Positions 1-5,033 of a stretch of DNA of 5,267 nt are shown here, piece by piece. The DNA comes from an uncultured Caulobacter sp. (GTDB lineage: Bacteria; Pseudomonadota; Alphaproteobacteria; Caulobacterales; Caulobacteraceae). A program made the position numbers and the translations under genes. The notes beneath the pieces are model-generated. The model saw only the letters and a list, made by a program, of their open reading frames with translations. It searched no databases and was not told where the DNA came from. The stretch is from NCBI GenBank assembly GCA_937991555.1, contig CALKHU010000106.1, positions 1 to 5,267 on the forward strand, given 5' to 3'. How positions within the stretch are numbered: the stretch's first letter is position 1; every line of letters starts with the position of its first letter.

Positions 1-377
1 GCCGCCCATCTTTTCCTCGCCCGGGACCGTTGACCGGAGGCCGGCCCGCCGCGCGCCGCAAGCCGCAGCAGCCGCAGGAAGGCCGGCGCGTCGGCCGATT
101 CTCCGAACCAGGCCGTGAACGCCGCGTCCTTCCAGAGCGTCCGGCCGTCGGCGGTGGTCACCGCCACCCCGAGCGCCCGGGCGGGAATGAGCGTCGACAG
201 CGCGGTCGACAGGTCCAGGCGCGCGGCGTCCTCCAGCGCCGCGGCCAGCGCTTCCGGCTCGCGGATCGCGGACGTCTCGATAGCCCGGAAGCTGTCGAGC
301 ACGGCTTCCGCGGGCCGCCCCTCCTTCAGGCGGGCGCGCAACGCATCGGCGACGGAAACCTCAACGCGGTTCAGCAC
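1..377 (-). CDS. Unrecognised protein, N-terminal part, continues past the left edge
   Basis: The minus strand stays open for about 125 codons from a GTG at 377 to the window edge, with strongly G/C-biased third codon positions. The visible protein opens VLNRVEVSVADALRARLKEG, continues as a helical Ala/Leu/Glu-rich stretch, and contains GVAVTTADGRTLWKDAAF followed by TAWFG at about residues 72-94. That segment resembles the strand-turn pattern of PAS-type sensory domains, as seen ahead of helix-turn-helix outputs in some regulators, but this is only a resemblance and the C-terminal domain is missing. The start is uncertain. A GGAGG lies 12 nt before the GTG at 377, and an in-frame GTG at 425 is the alternative. 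The gene follows the SMP-30 family gene by 15 or 63 nt on the same strand, so co-transcription is likely. The last residues before the edge (Arg/Lys-rich) look less protein-like, so a frame problem or gene end near there cannot be excluded. Confidence 0.5.
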   Translation of the reverse strand, partial: MLNRVEVSVADALRARLKEGRPAEAVLDSFRAIETSAIREPEALAAALEDAARLDLSTALSTLIPARALGVAVTTADGRTLWKDAAFTAWFGESADAPAFLRLLRLAARGGPASGQRSRARKRWA

Positions 378-440
378 TGCGAACGCAAACCTCCGGACCG
401 GCCGACGGGCCGGTGCGGACGCCACGATACCTGTGTTCTG

Positions 441-1352
441 TCAGGCGTTGTAGTTGAGCTTCAGCCCGGGGCGCGGCCATTTGGCCTTGTACAGCTTGCC
501 GGTGCCGGAGGCGGTGACCCAGGCGGTGGTCATGTCCGGGCCGCCGAAGCAGATGTTGGTCACCAGCAGGTCCGGGAACGGGTAGTGCTCGGTCGAGCCG
601 TCCGGGTCGAAGGCGGTGATGCCGCCGTTGATGATGGTGGCCACGCAGACCTTGCCGCCGGCCTCGACAGCGAGGCTGTCGAGCAGCTGGTAGCCGGGCA
701 GGTTGCAAAGCACCCGACCGGGCTGGAACGGCGGCGGCTCGGCCAGCTCGCCGGGCGCGGCGACATCGAACGCCCACAGCCTTCCGAGCATGGTGTCGGC
801 CACATAGACGGTCTTCTCGTCGGGCGAGAGGCCGACGCCGTTCGGCGAGATCATGTGCTCGCGCACCCGGGTGATCTTCGAGCCGTCCGTCTTCGCGTAG
901 TAGAGCGCGCCGTGCTTGCGGCCCTCGGGCGTCGAGCAGCCGTGGTCGGTGAACCAGACGCCCCCCTGCCGATCGAAGACGAGGTCATTGGGACCGTTCA
1001 GACGCTTGCCGTCGCAGCTGTCGTAGACGACCTCGGCCTTGCGCGTCGCCGGGTCGATGCGCTGGAGGTAGCCGCCGGTATGGCTGGGCGGGGTCGGGCC
1101 GGGGATCAGCAGGCCGTTGACCTCCTGGAAGTCGAAGCTGCCGCCGTTGTTGGTCACCCAGATCGCGCCGTCGGGACCGACCGCCGCGCCGTTCGGACCG
1201 CCGCCCGTTTCGGCCCAGGTCTCGACCTTGCCGTCCGGCGTGACACGGCTCAGCCGCTGACCCGCGATCTCGGTCAGGATCACCGACCCGTCGTTCATCG
1301 CGATGGGGCCTTCGGGGAACCTCAGTCCCTCGGCGACGAGTTCGATCTCCAT
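441..1352 (-). CDS. SMP-30/gluconolactonase/LRE family beta-propeller protein, probable sugar-lactone hydrolase
   Basis: A 303-residue protein of the SMP-30/gluconolactonase/LRE family, six-bladed beta-propellers that bind one divalent metal and usually open sugar or other lactones. The family's metal and substrate positions can be matched: Glu14 in RFPEGP near the N terminus, Asn122 in LNGPNDLVFD, Asn171 in ISPNGVGLSPDEKTVYVADT and Asp225 in LLDSLAVE. Blade-like repeats of the type PDGxIWVT, RQGGVWFTD and DEKTVYVAD run through the chain, and it ends in LKLNYNA. No signal peptide is seen, so a cytoplasmic location is likely. The ATG at 1352 is chosen because GGGAG lies 8 nt upstream; a GTG at 1361 would overlap that site. 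It lies 66 nt downstream of folA on the same strand and could be co-transcribed. The family assignment is firm. The real substrate cannot be read from sequence, and some relatives are non-lactonase hydrolases or binding proteins. Confidence 0.93.
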   Translation of the reverse strand: MEIELVAEGLRFPEGPIAMNDGSVILTEIAGQRLSRVTPDGKVETWAETGGGPNGAAVGPDGAIWVTNNGGSFDFQEVNGLLIPGPTPPSHTGGYLQRIDPATRKAEVVYDSCDGKRLNGPNDLVFDRQGGVWFTDHGCSTPEGRKHGALYYAKTDGSKITRVREHMISPNGVGLSPDEKTVYVADTMLGRLWAFDVAAPGELAEPPPFQPGRVLCNLPGYQLLDSLAVEAGGKVCVATIINGGITAFDPDGSTEHYPFPDLLVTNICFGGPDMTTAWVTASGTGKLYKAKWPRPGLKLNYNA

Positions 1353-1360
1353 GCGGCGCA

Positions 1361-1365
1361 CTCCC
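1361..1365 (-). promoter_or_regulatory. Ribosome binding site deciding the SMP-30 gene start
   Basis: Read on the minus strand this is GGGAG within AAAGGGAG, 8 nt ahead of the ATG at 1352. It favours that ATG over the GTG at 1361, which begins at the last base of the site itself. Confidence 0.7.
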
Positions 1366-1393
1366 TTTGTCTTGTTGGCGGGAGAGTGAGCCT

Positions 1394-1424
1394 CTGACGT
1401 GGCGTCAGCGCAAGGGCGTCAGCG
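1394..1424. repeat. Inverted repeat and 10-bp direct repeats at the 3' end of folA
   Basis: CTGACG (1394-1399) and CGTCAG (1403-1408) form a perfect 6-bp inverted repeat with a 3-nt loop in the gap between folA and the SMP-30 gene. GGCGTCAGCG occurs at 1401-1410 and again at 1415-1424, the second copy covering the folA stop codon. No run of T follows on the minus strand, so this is not a classical intrinsic terminator. It could be a weak terminator or processing hairpin, an operator ahead of the SMP-30 gene, or chance in GC-rich DNA. Confidence 0.4.
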
Positions 1425-1934
1425 GCGTTCGAGAACGCGGAAGATGAACGCGTGATCGTCTTTCTCTCCGGCCGGATGAGCCTCGCGCCGGACCTCGGTC
1501 CAGTCCTGCTCGGTAAACGGAGGGAAGTGGACGTCACCCTCGGGCTCGGCGTCGACCTCGGTCAGGTACAGTCGCCGGGCCTTGGGCAGGGCCAGCTCGA
1601 ACAGGGCGCGACCGCCAATGACGCAGACTTCCTCCGCCCCGTCCTCCTCGGCCTGCTCGCGGGCGATCTCCAGCGCCTCCTCGAAGCGTTCGCAGACCAC
1701 GGCGTTTTTCGGGGCGAACGAGCCGTCGCGGGACAGGACCACGTTCAGCCGGCCGGGCAGAGGCTTCAGGGGCAGGCTGTCCCAGGTGTTGCGGCCCATG
1801 ATCACCGGCTTGCCGATAGTGTTCTGCTTGAACAGCTGCAGGTCCGAGCGCAGCCGCCAGGGCAGGTCGCCGTCGCGGCCGATGACGCCGTTGCGGGCGC
1901 GGGCGACGACGAGCGCGATGGGGATCAGGGGCAT
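1419..1934 (-). CDS. folA: Dihydrofolate reductase
   Basis: A 171-residue dihydrofolate reductase, close to the usual bacterial size of about 160-170. It reduces 7,8-dihydrofolate to tetrahydrofolate with NADPH in the cytoplasm, supplying one-carbon carriers for thymidylate, purine and methionine synthesis; it is the target of trimethoprim. Visible landmarks are NGVIGRDGDLPW (residues 15-26, the mobile active-site loop ending in Trp), the catalytic acid Asp31 in LRSDLQLFK, the NADPH-binding KPVIMGRNTWDSL (42-54), LPGRLNVVLSRD (59-70), the second nucleotide-binding turn VCVIGGRALFELALP (103-117) and LYLTEVDAE (122-130) with the conserved Thr. All key residues expected of an active chromosomal enzyme are present. 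The ATG start has only a weak AGG upstream. It diverges from the oxidoreductase gene across a 93-nt gap, and its metabolic partner thyA lies on the same strand beyond that gene. Confidence 0.97.
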   Translation of the reverse strand: MPLIPIALVVARARNGVIGRDGDLPWRLRSDLQLFKQNTIGKPVIMGRNTWDSLPLKPLPGRLNVVLSRDGSFAPKNAVVCERFEEALEIAREQAEEDGAEEVCVIGGRALFELALPKARRLYLTEVDAEPEGDVHFPPFTEQDWTEVRREAHPAGEKDDHAFIFRVLERR

Positions 1935-2027
1935 GGCGCCTGAATAGCGGGCGGCGGCGGCGTTGTCAGTCCGCCGCTTCTCTTACCCGGCGGAATGACG
2001 TCTAGCTTGGCGCAGGGAGACCAGACC
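1935..2027. promoter_or_regulatory. Divergent intergenic region between folA and the oxidoreductase gene
   Basis: These 93 nt must hold the promoters of two genes that point away from each other, unless transcription enters from further off. GCGGCGG (1954-1960) and CCGCCGC (1971-1977) make a 7-bp inverted repeat with a 10-nt spacer, possibly an operator or just GC-rich sequence. I could not pick out a convincing -35/-10 pair in either direction. Confidence 0.4.
2014..2019 (+). promoter_or_regulatory. Ribosome binding site deciding the oxidoreductase start
   Basis: AGGGAG lies 8 nt before the ATG at 2028. It supports this start over the in-frame ATG at 1995, which has no such site and would add 11 residues not typical of the family. 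Confidence 0.7.
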
Positions 2028-3053
2028 ATGACCGCCGACACCGCCTTCGAGATGCATATGCGCAAGACCGGCAAGGCCTCCGTGCTGACCGCACGGCAGG
2101 TCACGCTTCCGGCGCCGGGACCGGGCGAGGCGCGCGTGAAGATCGAGGCGACGGGCGTGGCCTACGCTGACATCGTCATGCGCCAGGGCCTGTATCCCGG
2201 GGTGAAGACTCCGGTCACGCCGGGCTACGATTTCGTTGGTCGCATCGAGGCGGTGGGCGACGGCGTCGAGGGCTTCGCGGTCGGCCAGCGGGTGGCGGCG
2301 CTGACCGTCACCGGCTCCTACGCCGACCGGCGGAACATCGACGCGAAGTGGCTGGTCCCGGCGCCGGAGAGCGCGGACGCCCGGGCCCTGGTCGCCGCCG
2401 TGCTCAACGGCCTGACCGCCTGGCAGATGTTCCACCGCATCGCCGTCGCGGCGCCGGGCGAGTGGGTGCTGGTCCACGGCGCGGCCGGCGGGGTCGGCAA
2501 CCTGCTGCTGGAAATGGCGCGCAACGCCGGCGTGCGGGCCATCGGCACGGCCTCGGCCGGCAAGAAGGCGGTCGTCGAGGCGCGCGGCGGGGTCCACCTC
2601 GACTACGCCGCCGGCGACGTGGCCGCGAAGGCCCGCGAGATCTCCGGCGGGGGCGTGGTCGCCGCCTACGACCACATCGGCGGCAGGCACCTGAAGGCGG
2701 TCTCGGTCGCCGCCCTTCGGATGGGGGGGACGGCCATCCTCTACGGCGGCTACGACGCGACGAAGGGCGGCAAGGTCAATCCCGGCGCGCTGGTGCAGAT
2801 GATGCTGAACAACAGCCTCTCGGCGATGGGCCTGTTCGGCCAGAGCCAGGGCGTCGTCGGCTACAACGTCTCCTACTGGCGCGACGCCCGGCCGGAGGTC
2901 TACCGCCAGGACCTGGCCGCCGTGCTCGGCGCCGTCGCGGACGGTTCGATCACGCCGCTGATTGGCGCGACGCTGCCGCTCTCGCAGGCTGCCGAGGCGC
3001 ACGAGAAGCTCGAGCGCGCATCGGTGGCCGGGAAGATCGTGCTGGTTCCGTGA
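2028..3053 (+). CDS. Medium-chain dehydrogenase/reductase, zinc-independent quinone oxidoreductase type
   Basis: A 341-residue member of the medium-chain dehydrogenase/reductase superfamily, quinone oxidoreductase branch, which normally transfers hydride from NADPH to quinones or reactive enones and aldehydes in the cytoplasm. The N-terminal GroES-like part shows ATGVAYADIVMRQGLYPG (41-58), PVTPGYDFVGRIEAVGDGVE (62-81) and VGQRVAAL (85-92). The Rossmann part has VLVHGAAGGVGNLLLEMAR (147-165), whose AAGGVG is the nucleotide-binding turn typical of this branch. The C terminus has the usual ATLPLSQAAEAHEKLERASV and GKIVLV ending. The zinc-binding Cys/His sets of alcohol dehydrogenases are absent, and the length is normal. 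It stands alone between two leftward genes, divergent from folA and convergent with thyA, so it is probably transcribed by itself. The substrate is unknown. Context suggests no role in folate metabolism beyond shared NADPH use. Confidence 0.93.
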   Translation: MTADTAFEMHMRKTGKASVLTARQVTLPAPGPGEARVKIEATGVAYADIVMRQGLYPGVKTPVTPGYDFVGRIEAVGDGVEGFAVGQRVAALTVTGSYADRRNIDAKWLVPAPESADARALVAAVLNGLTAWQMFHRIAVAAPGEWVLVHGAAGGVGNLLLEMARNAGVRAIGTASAGKKAVVEARGGVHLDYAAGDVAAKAREISGGGVVAAYDHIGGRHLKAVSVAALRMGGTAILYGGYDATKGGKVNPGALVQMMLNNSLSAMGLFGQSQGVVGYNVSYWRDARPEVYRQDLAAVLGAVADGSITPLIGATLPLSQAAEAHEKLERASVAGKIVLVP

Positions 3054-3063
3054 CCGGTGGTCA
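3051..3063. terminator. Palindrome covering the stop codons of two convergent genes
   Basis: TGACC, GGT, GGTCA form a perfect 5-bp inverted repeat with a 3-nt loop. The left arm begins with the oxidoreductase stop codon and the right arm is the thyA stop codon read from the other strand. The gap between the two genes is only 7 nt, so any hairpin would form in both transcripts. The stem is short and has no T run, so function as a terminator is uncertain. Confidence 0.3.
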
Positions 3064-3909
3064 GACCGCGATCGGCGCCTTGATGCTCGGATGGGCCTCG
3101 TAGCCCTCGAGGCGGAAGTCCTCGTAGTCGAAACCGAACAGATCGCGCTTCGGCGCGATGTGCATCGTCGGGAAGGGCAGGGGCTCGCGGGTAAGCTGCA
3201 GACGGGCCTGGTCGAGATGGTTCAGGTACAGGTGCGCGTCGCCGAAGCTGTGCACGAACTCGCCCGGCTTCAGGCCGGTCACCTGGGCCATCATCATGGT
3301 CAGCAGGGCGTAGCTGGCGATGTTGAACGGCACGCCCAGGAAGACGTCGGCGCTGCGCTGGTACAGCTGGCAGCTCAGCCTGCCCTCGGCGACGAAGAAC
3401 TGGAACAGGCAGTGGCAGGGCGGCAGGGCCATGTCGTCGACGTCGGCCGGGTTCCAGGCGCTGACGATGTGGCGGCGGCTGTCAGGGTTGGTCTTCAGGC
3501 TTTCGACCACGCCGGCGATCTGGTCGATCACGCGGCCGTCGGGCGCCGTCCAGGAGCGCCACTGGCGGCCGTAGACCGGGCCGAGCTCGCCGTCCGGCCC
3601 CGCCCATTCATCCCAGATGCTGACGCCGCGTTCCTGCAGCCACTTCACATTGGTGTCGCCGCGCAGGAACCACAGCAGCTCCAGCACGATCGACTTCAGG
3701 TGCAGCTTCTTGGTCGTCAGCAGCGGAAACCCGCGCGACAGGTCGAAGCGCATCTGGCGGCCGAAAACGCCGAGCGTGCCCGTACCCGTCCGGTCGCCGC
3801 GCCGGACGCCGGTCTCCAGGATATCGGCGAGCAGGGCCAGGTACTGCCGCTCCGGGTGGTCGAGGGCGGCGCTGGGAGACGGGGCGAGGAGGGGCGCGGT
3901 GGCGGTCAA
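3061..3909 (-). CDS. thyA: Thymidylate synthase (ThyA type)
   Basis: ThyA methylates dUMP to dTMP using 5,10-methylene-tetrahydrofolate and releases dihydrofolate, which FolA recycles; both act in the cytoplasm. The match to the classic family is strong along the whole chain. Numbered from the TTG at 3909 (282 residues), one sees DRTGTGTLGVFG with phosphate-binding Arg40, ELLWFLRGDTN with Glu77, PDSRRHIVSAW with the Arg pair 145-146, the catalytic Cys165 in LPPCHCLFQF, YQRSADVFLGVPFNIASY (Arg185, Asp188, Asn196), FGDAHLYLNH (His226, Tyr228) and the ending IKAPIAV. The E. coli enzyme has 264 residues and homology here begins at HPERQYLALL, about 18 residues in. The TTG is preferred because GGAG lies 7 nt upstream. 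A GTG at 3996 would give 311 residues with an Arg-rich, non-homologous extension and no ribosome binding site. The start is inferred; the function is certain. Confidence 0.95.
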   Translation of the reverse strand: MTATAPLLAPSPSAALDHPERQYLALLADILETGVRRGDRTGTGTLGVFGRQMRFDLSRGFPLLTTKKLHLKSIVLELLWFLRGDTNVKWLQERGVSIWDEWAGPDGELGPVYGRQWRSWTAPDGRVIDQIAGVVESLKTNPDSRRHIVSAWNPADVDDMALPPCHCLFQFFVAEGRLSCQLYQRSADVFLGVPFNIASYALLTMMMAQVTGLKPGEFVHSFGDAHLYLNHLDQARLQLTREPLPFPTMHIAPKRDLFGFDYEDFRLEGYEAHPSIKAPIAV

Positions 3910-3916
3910 GGGGCGG

Positions 3917-3920
3917 CTCC
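3917..3920 (-). promoter_or_regulatory. Ribosome binding site for a TTG start of thyA
   Basis: GGAG on the minus strand, within CCGGAG, is 7 nt upstream of the TTG at 3909. No ATG exists in frame between the upstream stop and the conserved domain, so a rare start codon is needed in any case. Confidence 0.5.
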
Positions 3921-3959
3921 GGAACAGAGCTGATGCTGCGCGCGGGACGGGTGATTCGC

Positions 3960-3976
3960 ACGGCGTTTCTCGCCGT
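3960..3976 (-). promoter_or_regulatory. Hairpin in the predicted thyA leader
   Basis: On the minus strand ACGGCG and CGCCGT form a perfect 6-bp stem around a 5-nt AGAAA loop. It lies roughly 50 nt before the TTG start and just downstream of the possible thyA promoter, so it would be near the 5' end of the mRNA. It may protect the 5' end or do nothing; no attenuator-like alternative structure or leader peptide was seen. Confidence 0.35.
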
Positions 3977-3985
3977 CGGCGGGAA

Positions 3986-4014
3986 CTTATCCCCACCTCT
4001 TGATCAATCGTGAA
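3986..4014 (-). promoter_or_regulatory. Possible thyA promoter
   Basis: On the minus strand TTCACG (4014-4009) and GATAAG (3991-3986) are separated by 17 nt, each matching four of six positions of the sigma-70 -35 and -10 consensus. A start of transcription near 3979 would leave the GTG at 3996 outside the message, in agreement with the TTG start. This is a match by eye in a short divergent region and is tentative. Confidence 0.3.
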
Positions 4015-4052
4015 CGCGAGGCGAGTATCGGACGCCGCGATGTCGCGAAAGT

Positions 4053-4058
4053 AGGGGG
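4053..4058 (+). promoter_or_regulatory. Ribosome binding site deciding the start of the small exported protein
   Basis: AGGGGG sits 7 nt before the GTG at 4066. The in-frame TTG at 4000, which would add 22 residues, has no purine-rich site before it. Confidence 0.5.
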
Positions 4059-4065
4059 TTTCCCG

Positions 4066-4350
4066 GTGATTTCTGCTCTCGTCCTGAGTCTTGTCCTGGC
4101 CGTCGCCGATCCGGCGCCGACGCCCGCGACCCCTGCGACCGAAGCCGAGCCGGCGCCCGCGACCACCGCCCAGACGGCGTCCGGGGACAAGTCCCGTATG
4201 GTCTGCCGGCGGGAAATGAAGGCCAACTCCCGCTTCTCGACGAAGATTTGCAAGACCGTCGCCGAGTGGGAAGAGCGCGCCGAAACCGCCCGCCGCGCGT
4301 TCGGCGAGGTCCAGGACCGTCCGGTCGTCGACATCTCCCGCGGCAACTGA
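4066..4350 (+). CDS. Small predicted exported protein with two cysteines, unknown function
   Basis: From the GTG at 4066 this is a 94-residue protein. Residues 1-14 (MISALVLSLVLAVA) are hydrophobic and end in an AVA that suits signal peptidase I cleavage before Asp15. The n-region has no Lys or Arg, which is unusual; the longer TTG-4000 form would supply charges but lacks a ribosome binding site. Residues 15-40 are a Pro/Ala/Thr linker of the kind seen between a signal peptide and a small periplasmic domain. The C-terminal part holds MVCRREMKANSRF and STKICKTVAEWEER, with Cys47 and Cys62 fifteen residues apart and so able to form a disulfide. The Cys-Arg, Ser-Arg, Cys-x-Thr, Glu-Trp pattern resembles many short uncharacterised exported proteins of alphaproteobacteria, but I know of no proven function. 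It diverges from thyA and converges on the DUF924 gene with 13 nt between. Confidence 0.75.
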   Translation: MISALVLSLVLAVADPAPTPATPATEAEPAPATTAQTASGDKSRMVCRREMKANSRFSTKICKTVAEWEERAETARRAFGEVQDRPVVDISRGN

Positions 4351-4367
4351 CGCGCCTGGGCGCTCAG
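4347..4367. terminator. Palindrome covering the stop codons of the second convergent pair
   Basis: GCGC (4352-4355) and GCGC (4360-4363) pair around a CTGG loop, and CTGA (4347-4350) pairs with TCAG (4364-4367) beyond one bulged C at 4351. Both stop codons (4348-4350 on plus, 4366-4364 on minus) are inside the stem. There is no T run on either side. It may be a short bidirectional terminator or 3'-end-stabilising hairpin. Confidence 0.35.
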
Positions 4368-4918
4368 CCCGCGAATCCGCCGTCGTCGAGGAACGCCTGT
4401 TCCTCGACCGTCGTCTCGCGACCCAGTGCGCGGTTGCGGTGCGGGAAGCGGCCGAACCGCGCGATGATGTCGCGGTGGACCACCGCCCACTTCAGGGTGT
4501 CTTCGTCTCCGGTGGCGTCGCGATGAGCCTCGGTCAACGTGACCGACAGGGCCTGGTCCTCAGGGTCCTCGGAGTGCTCGAACGGCAGGTAGAAGAACGG
4601 CCGCAGGACGGGGTCGACCTCCTGGTCGAAGTCGTTCTGCACGGCATGTCGCGCGACGCGCCTGGCCATGCCGTCTGTGGCGTAGGCGTGGGCCGAGTTG
4701 CGGAACAGGTTGCGCGGGAACTGGTCCAGCAGGATCAGCAGGGCCAGGCAGCCGTCGGCCGAGGCCATCCAGCCGTCGTATTCGCCCCGTGCGGCGCGGA
4801 AGTGCACGGGCTCGAACTTCAGCCGTATCGCCTCGTCGAAGCGGGCGTCCTTGCCGAACCACTTCGCGTGGCCCGCGGCTTGCCAGAAGCCGATGATGTC
4901 CATGGGGGTCGCGGTCAT
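4364..4918 (-). CDS. DUF924 family protein (PF06041)
   Basis: A 184-residue protein with the full pattern of the DUF924 family, all-helical TPR-like proteins found widely in proteobacteria, with no established biochemical role. Visible family features in order are IIGFWQAAGHAKWFGKD (8-24), FDEAIRLKF (27-35), DGCLALLILLDQFPRNLFR (55-73) with the signature DQFPRN, ATDGMARRVARHAV (80-93), RPFFYLPFEHSED (106-118) and HRDIIARFGRFPHRN (148-162). The Trp, His and Arg residues of these blocks are the conserved surface of the family. There is no signal peptide or membrane segment, so it is probably cytoplasmic. The ATG at 4918 is chosen as the likeliest start although no clear ribosome binding site precedes it; a GTG at 4936 and an ATG at 4903 are alternatives that leave the domain intact. 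It converges on the small exported protein and diverges from the Gly/Arg-rich one. Confidence 0.9.
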   Translation of the reverse strand: MTATPMDIIGFWQAAGHAKWFGKDARFDEAIRLKFEPVHFRAARGEYDGWMASADGCLALLILLDQFPRNLFRNSAHAYATDGMARRVARHAVQNDFDQEVDPVLRPFFYLPFEHSEDPEDQALSVTLTEAHRDATGDEDTLKWAVVHRDIIARFGRFPHRNRALGRETTVEEQAFLDDGGFAG

Positions 4919-5033
4919 GGCGACAGGCTGGCGCACCCGCGCCGCCCGTTCAAGCGCGGTTCAGGTTCCGGGTCGCATCCGTGGGACAAGGGACCAAGTC
5001 GGGTCCGCTCTCGGGCGGCCATGGAGAACAGGG
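4919..5033. promoter_or_regulatory. Divergent intergenic region upstream of the Gly/Arg-rich exported protein
   Basis: These 115 nt separate two divergent starts and should hold both promoters. GGACC (4991-4995) and GGTCC (5002-5006) form a 5-bp inverted repeat with a 6-nt spacer, and GGGAC occurs twice (4983-4987 and 4990-4994). GGAG at 5023-5026 lies 7 nt before the ATG at 5034 and acts as its ribosome binding site. No clear -35/-10 pair stands out. Confidence 0.4.

Noticed and set aside
30..1397. A long plus-strand open frame of 455 codons opposite the SMP-30 gene
   Set aside because: It is a shadow caused by high GC: its translation is Arg/Gly/Val-rich with no recognisable domain, while the minus strand encodes a complete SMP-30 protein with its catalytic residues.
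1983..3002. A 339-codon minus-strand frame antisense to the oxidoreductase
   Set aside because: The translation is a low-complexity Arg/Ala/His/Asp mix without motifs, whereas the plus strand carries a full medium-chain reductase with a good ribosome binding site.
2962..3933. A plus-strand frame antisense to thyA
   Set aside because: It runs through the 3' end of the oxidoreductase in a different frame and across thyA antisense, with no family resemblance; thyA is unambiguous.
4000..4028. TTGATC and GAGTAT with 17-nt spacing as a promoter for the small exported protein
   Set aside because: The -10 matches only three of six consensus positions, too weak to list as a feature.
3987..4490. A minus-strand frame antisense to the small exported protein
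   Set aside because: It overlaps the 3' end of the DUF924 gene in another frame and gives an Arg/Ser-rich sequence without domains; the plus strand has a signal peptide, linker and cysteine motif.
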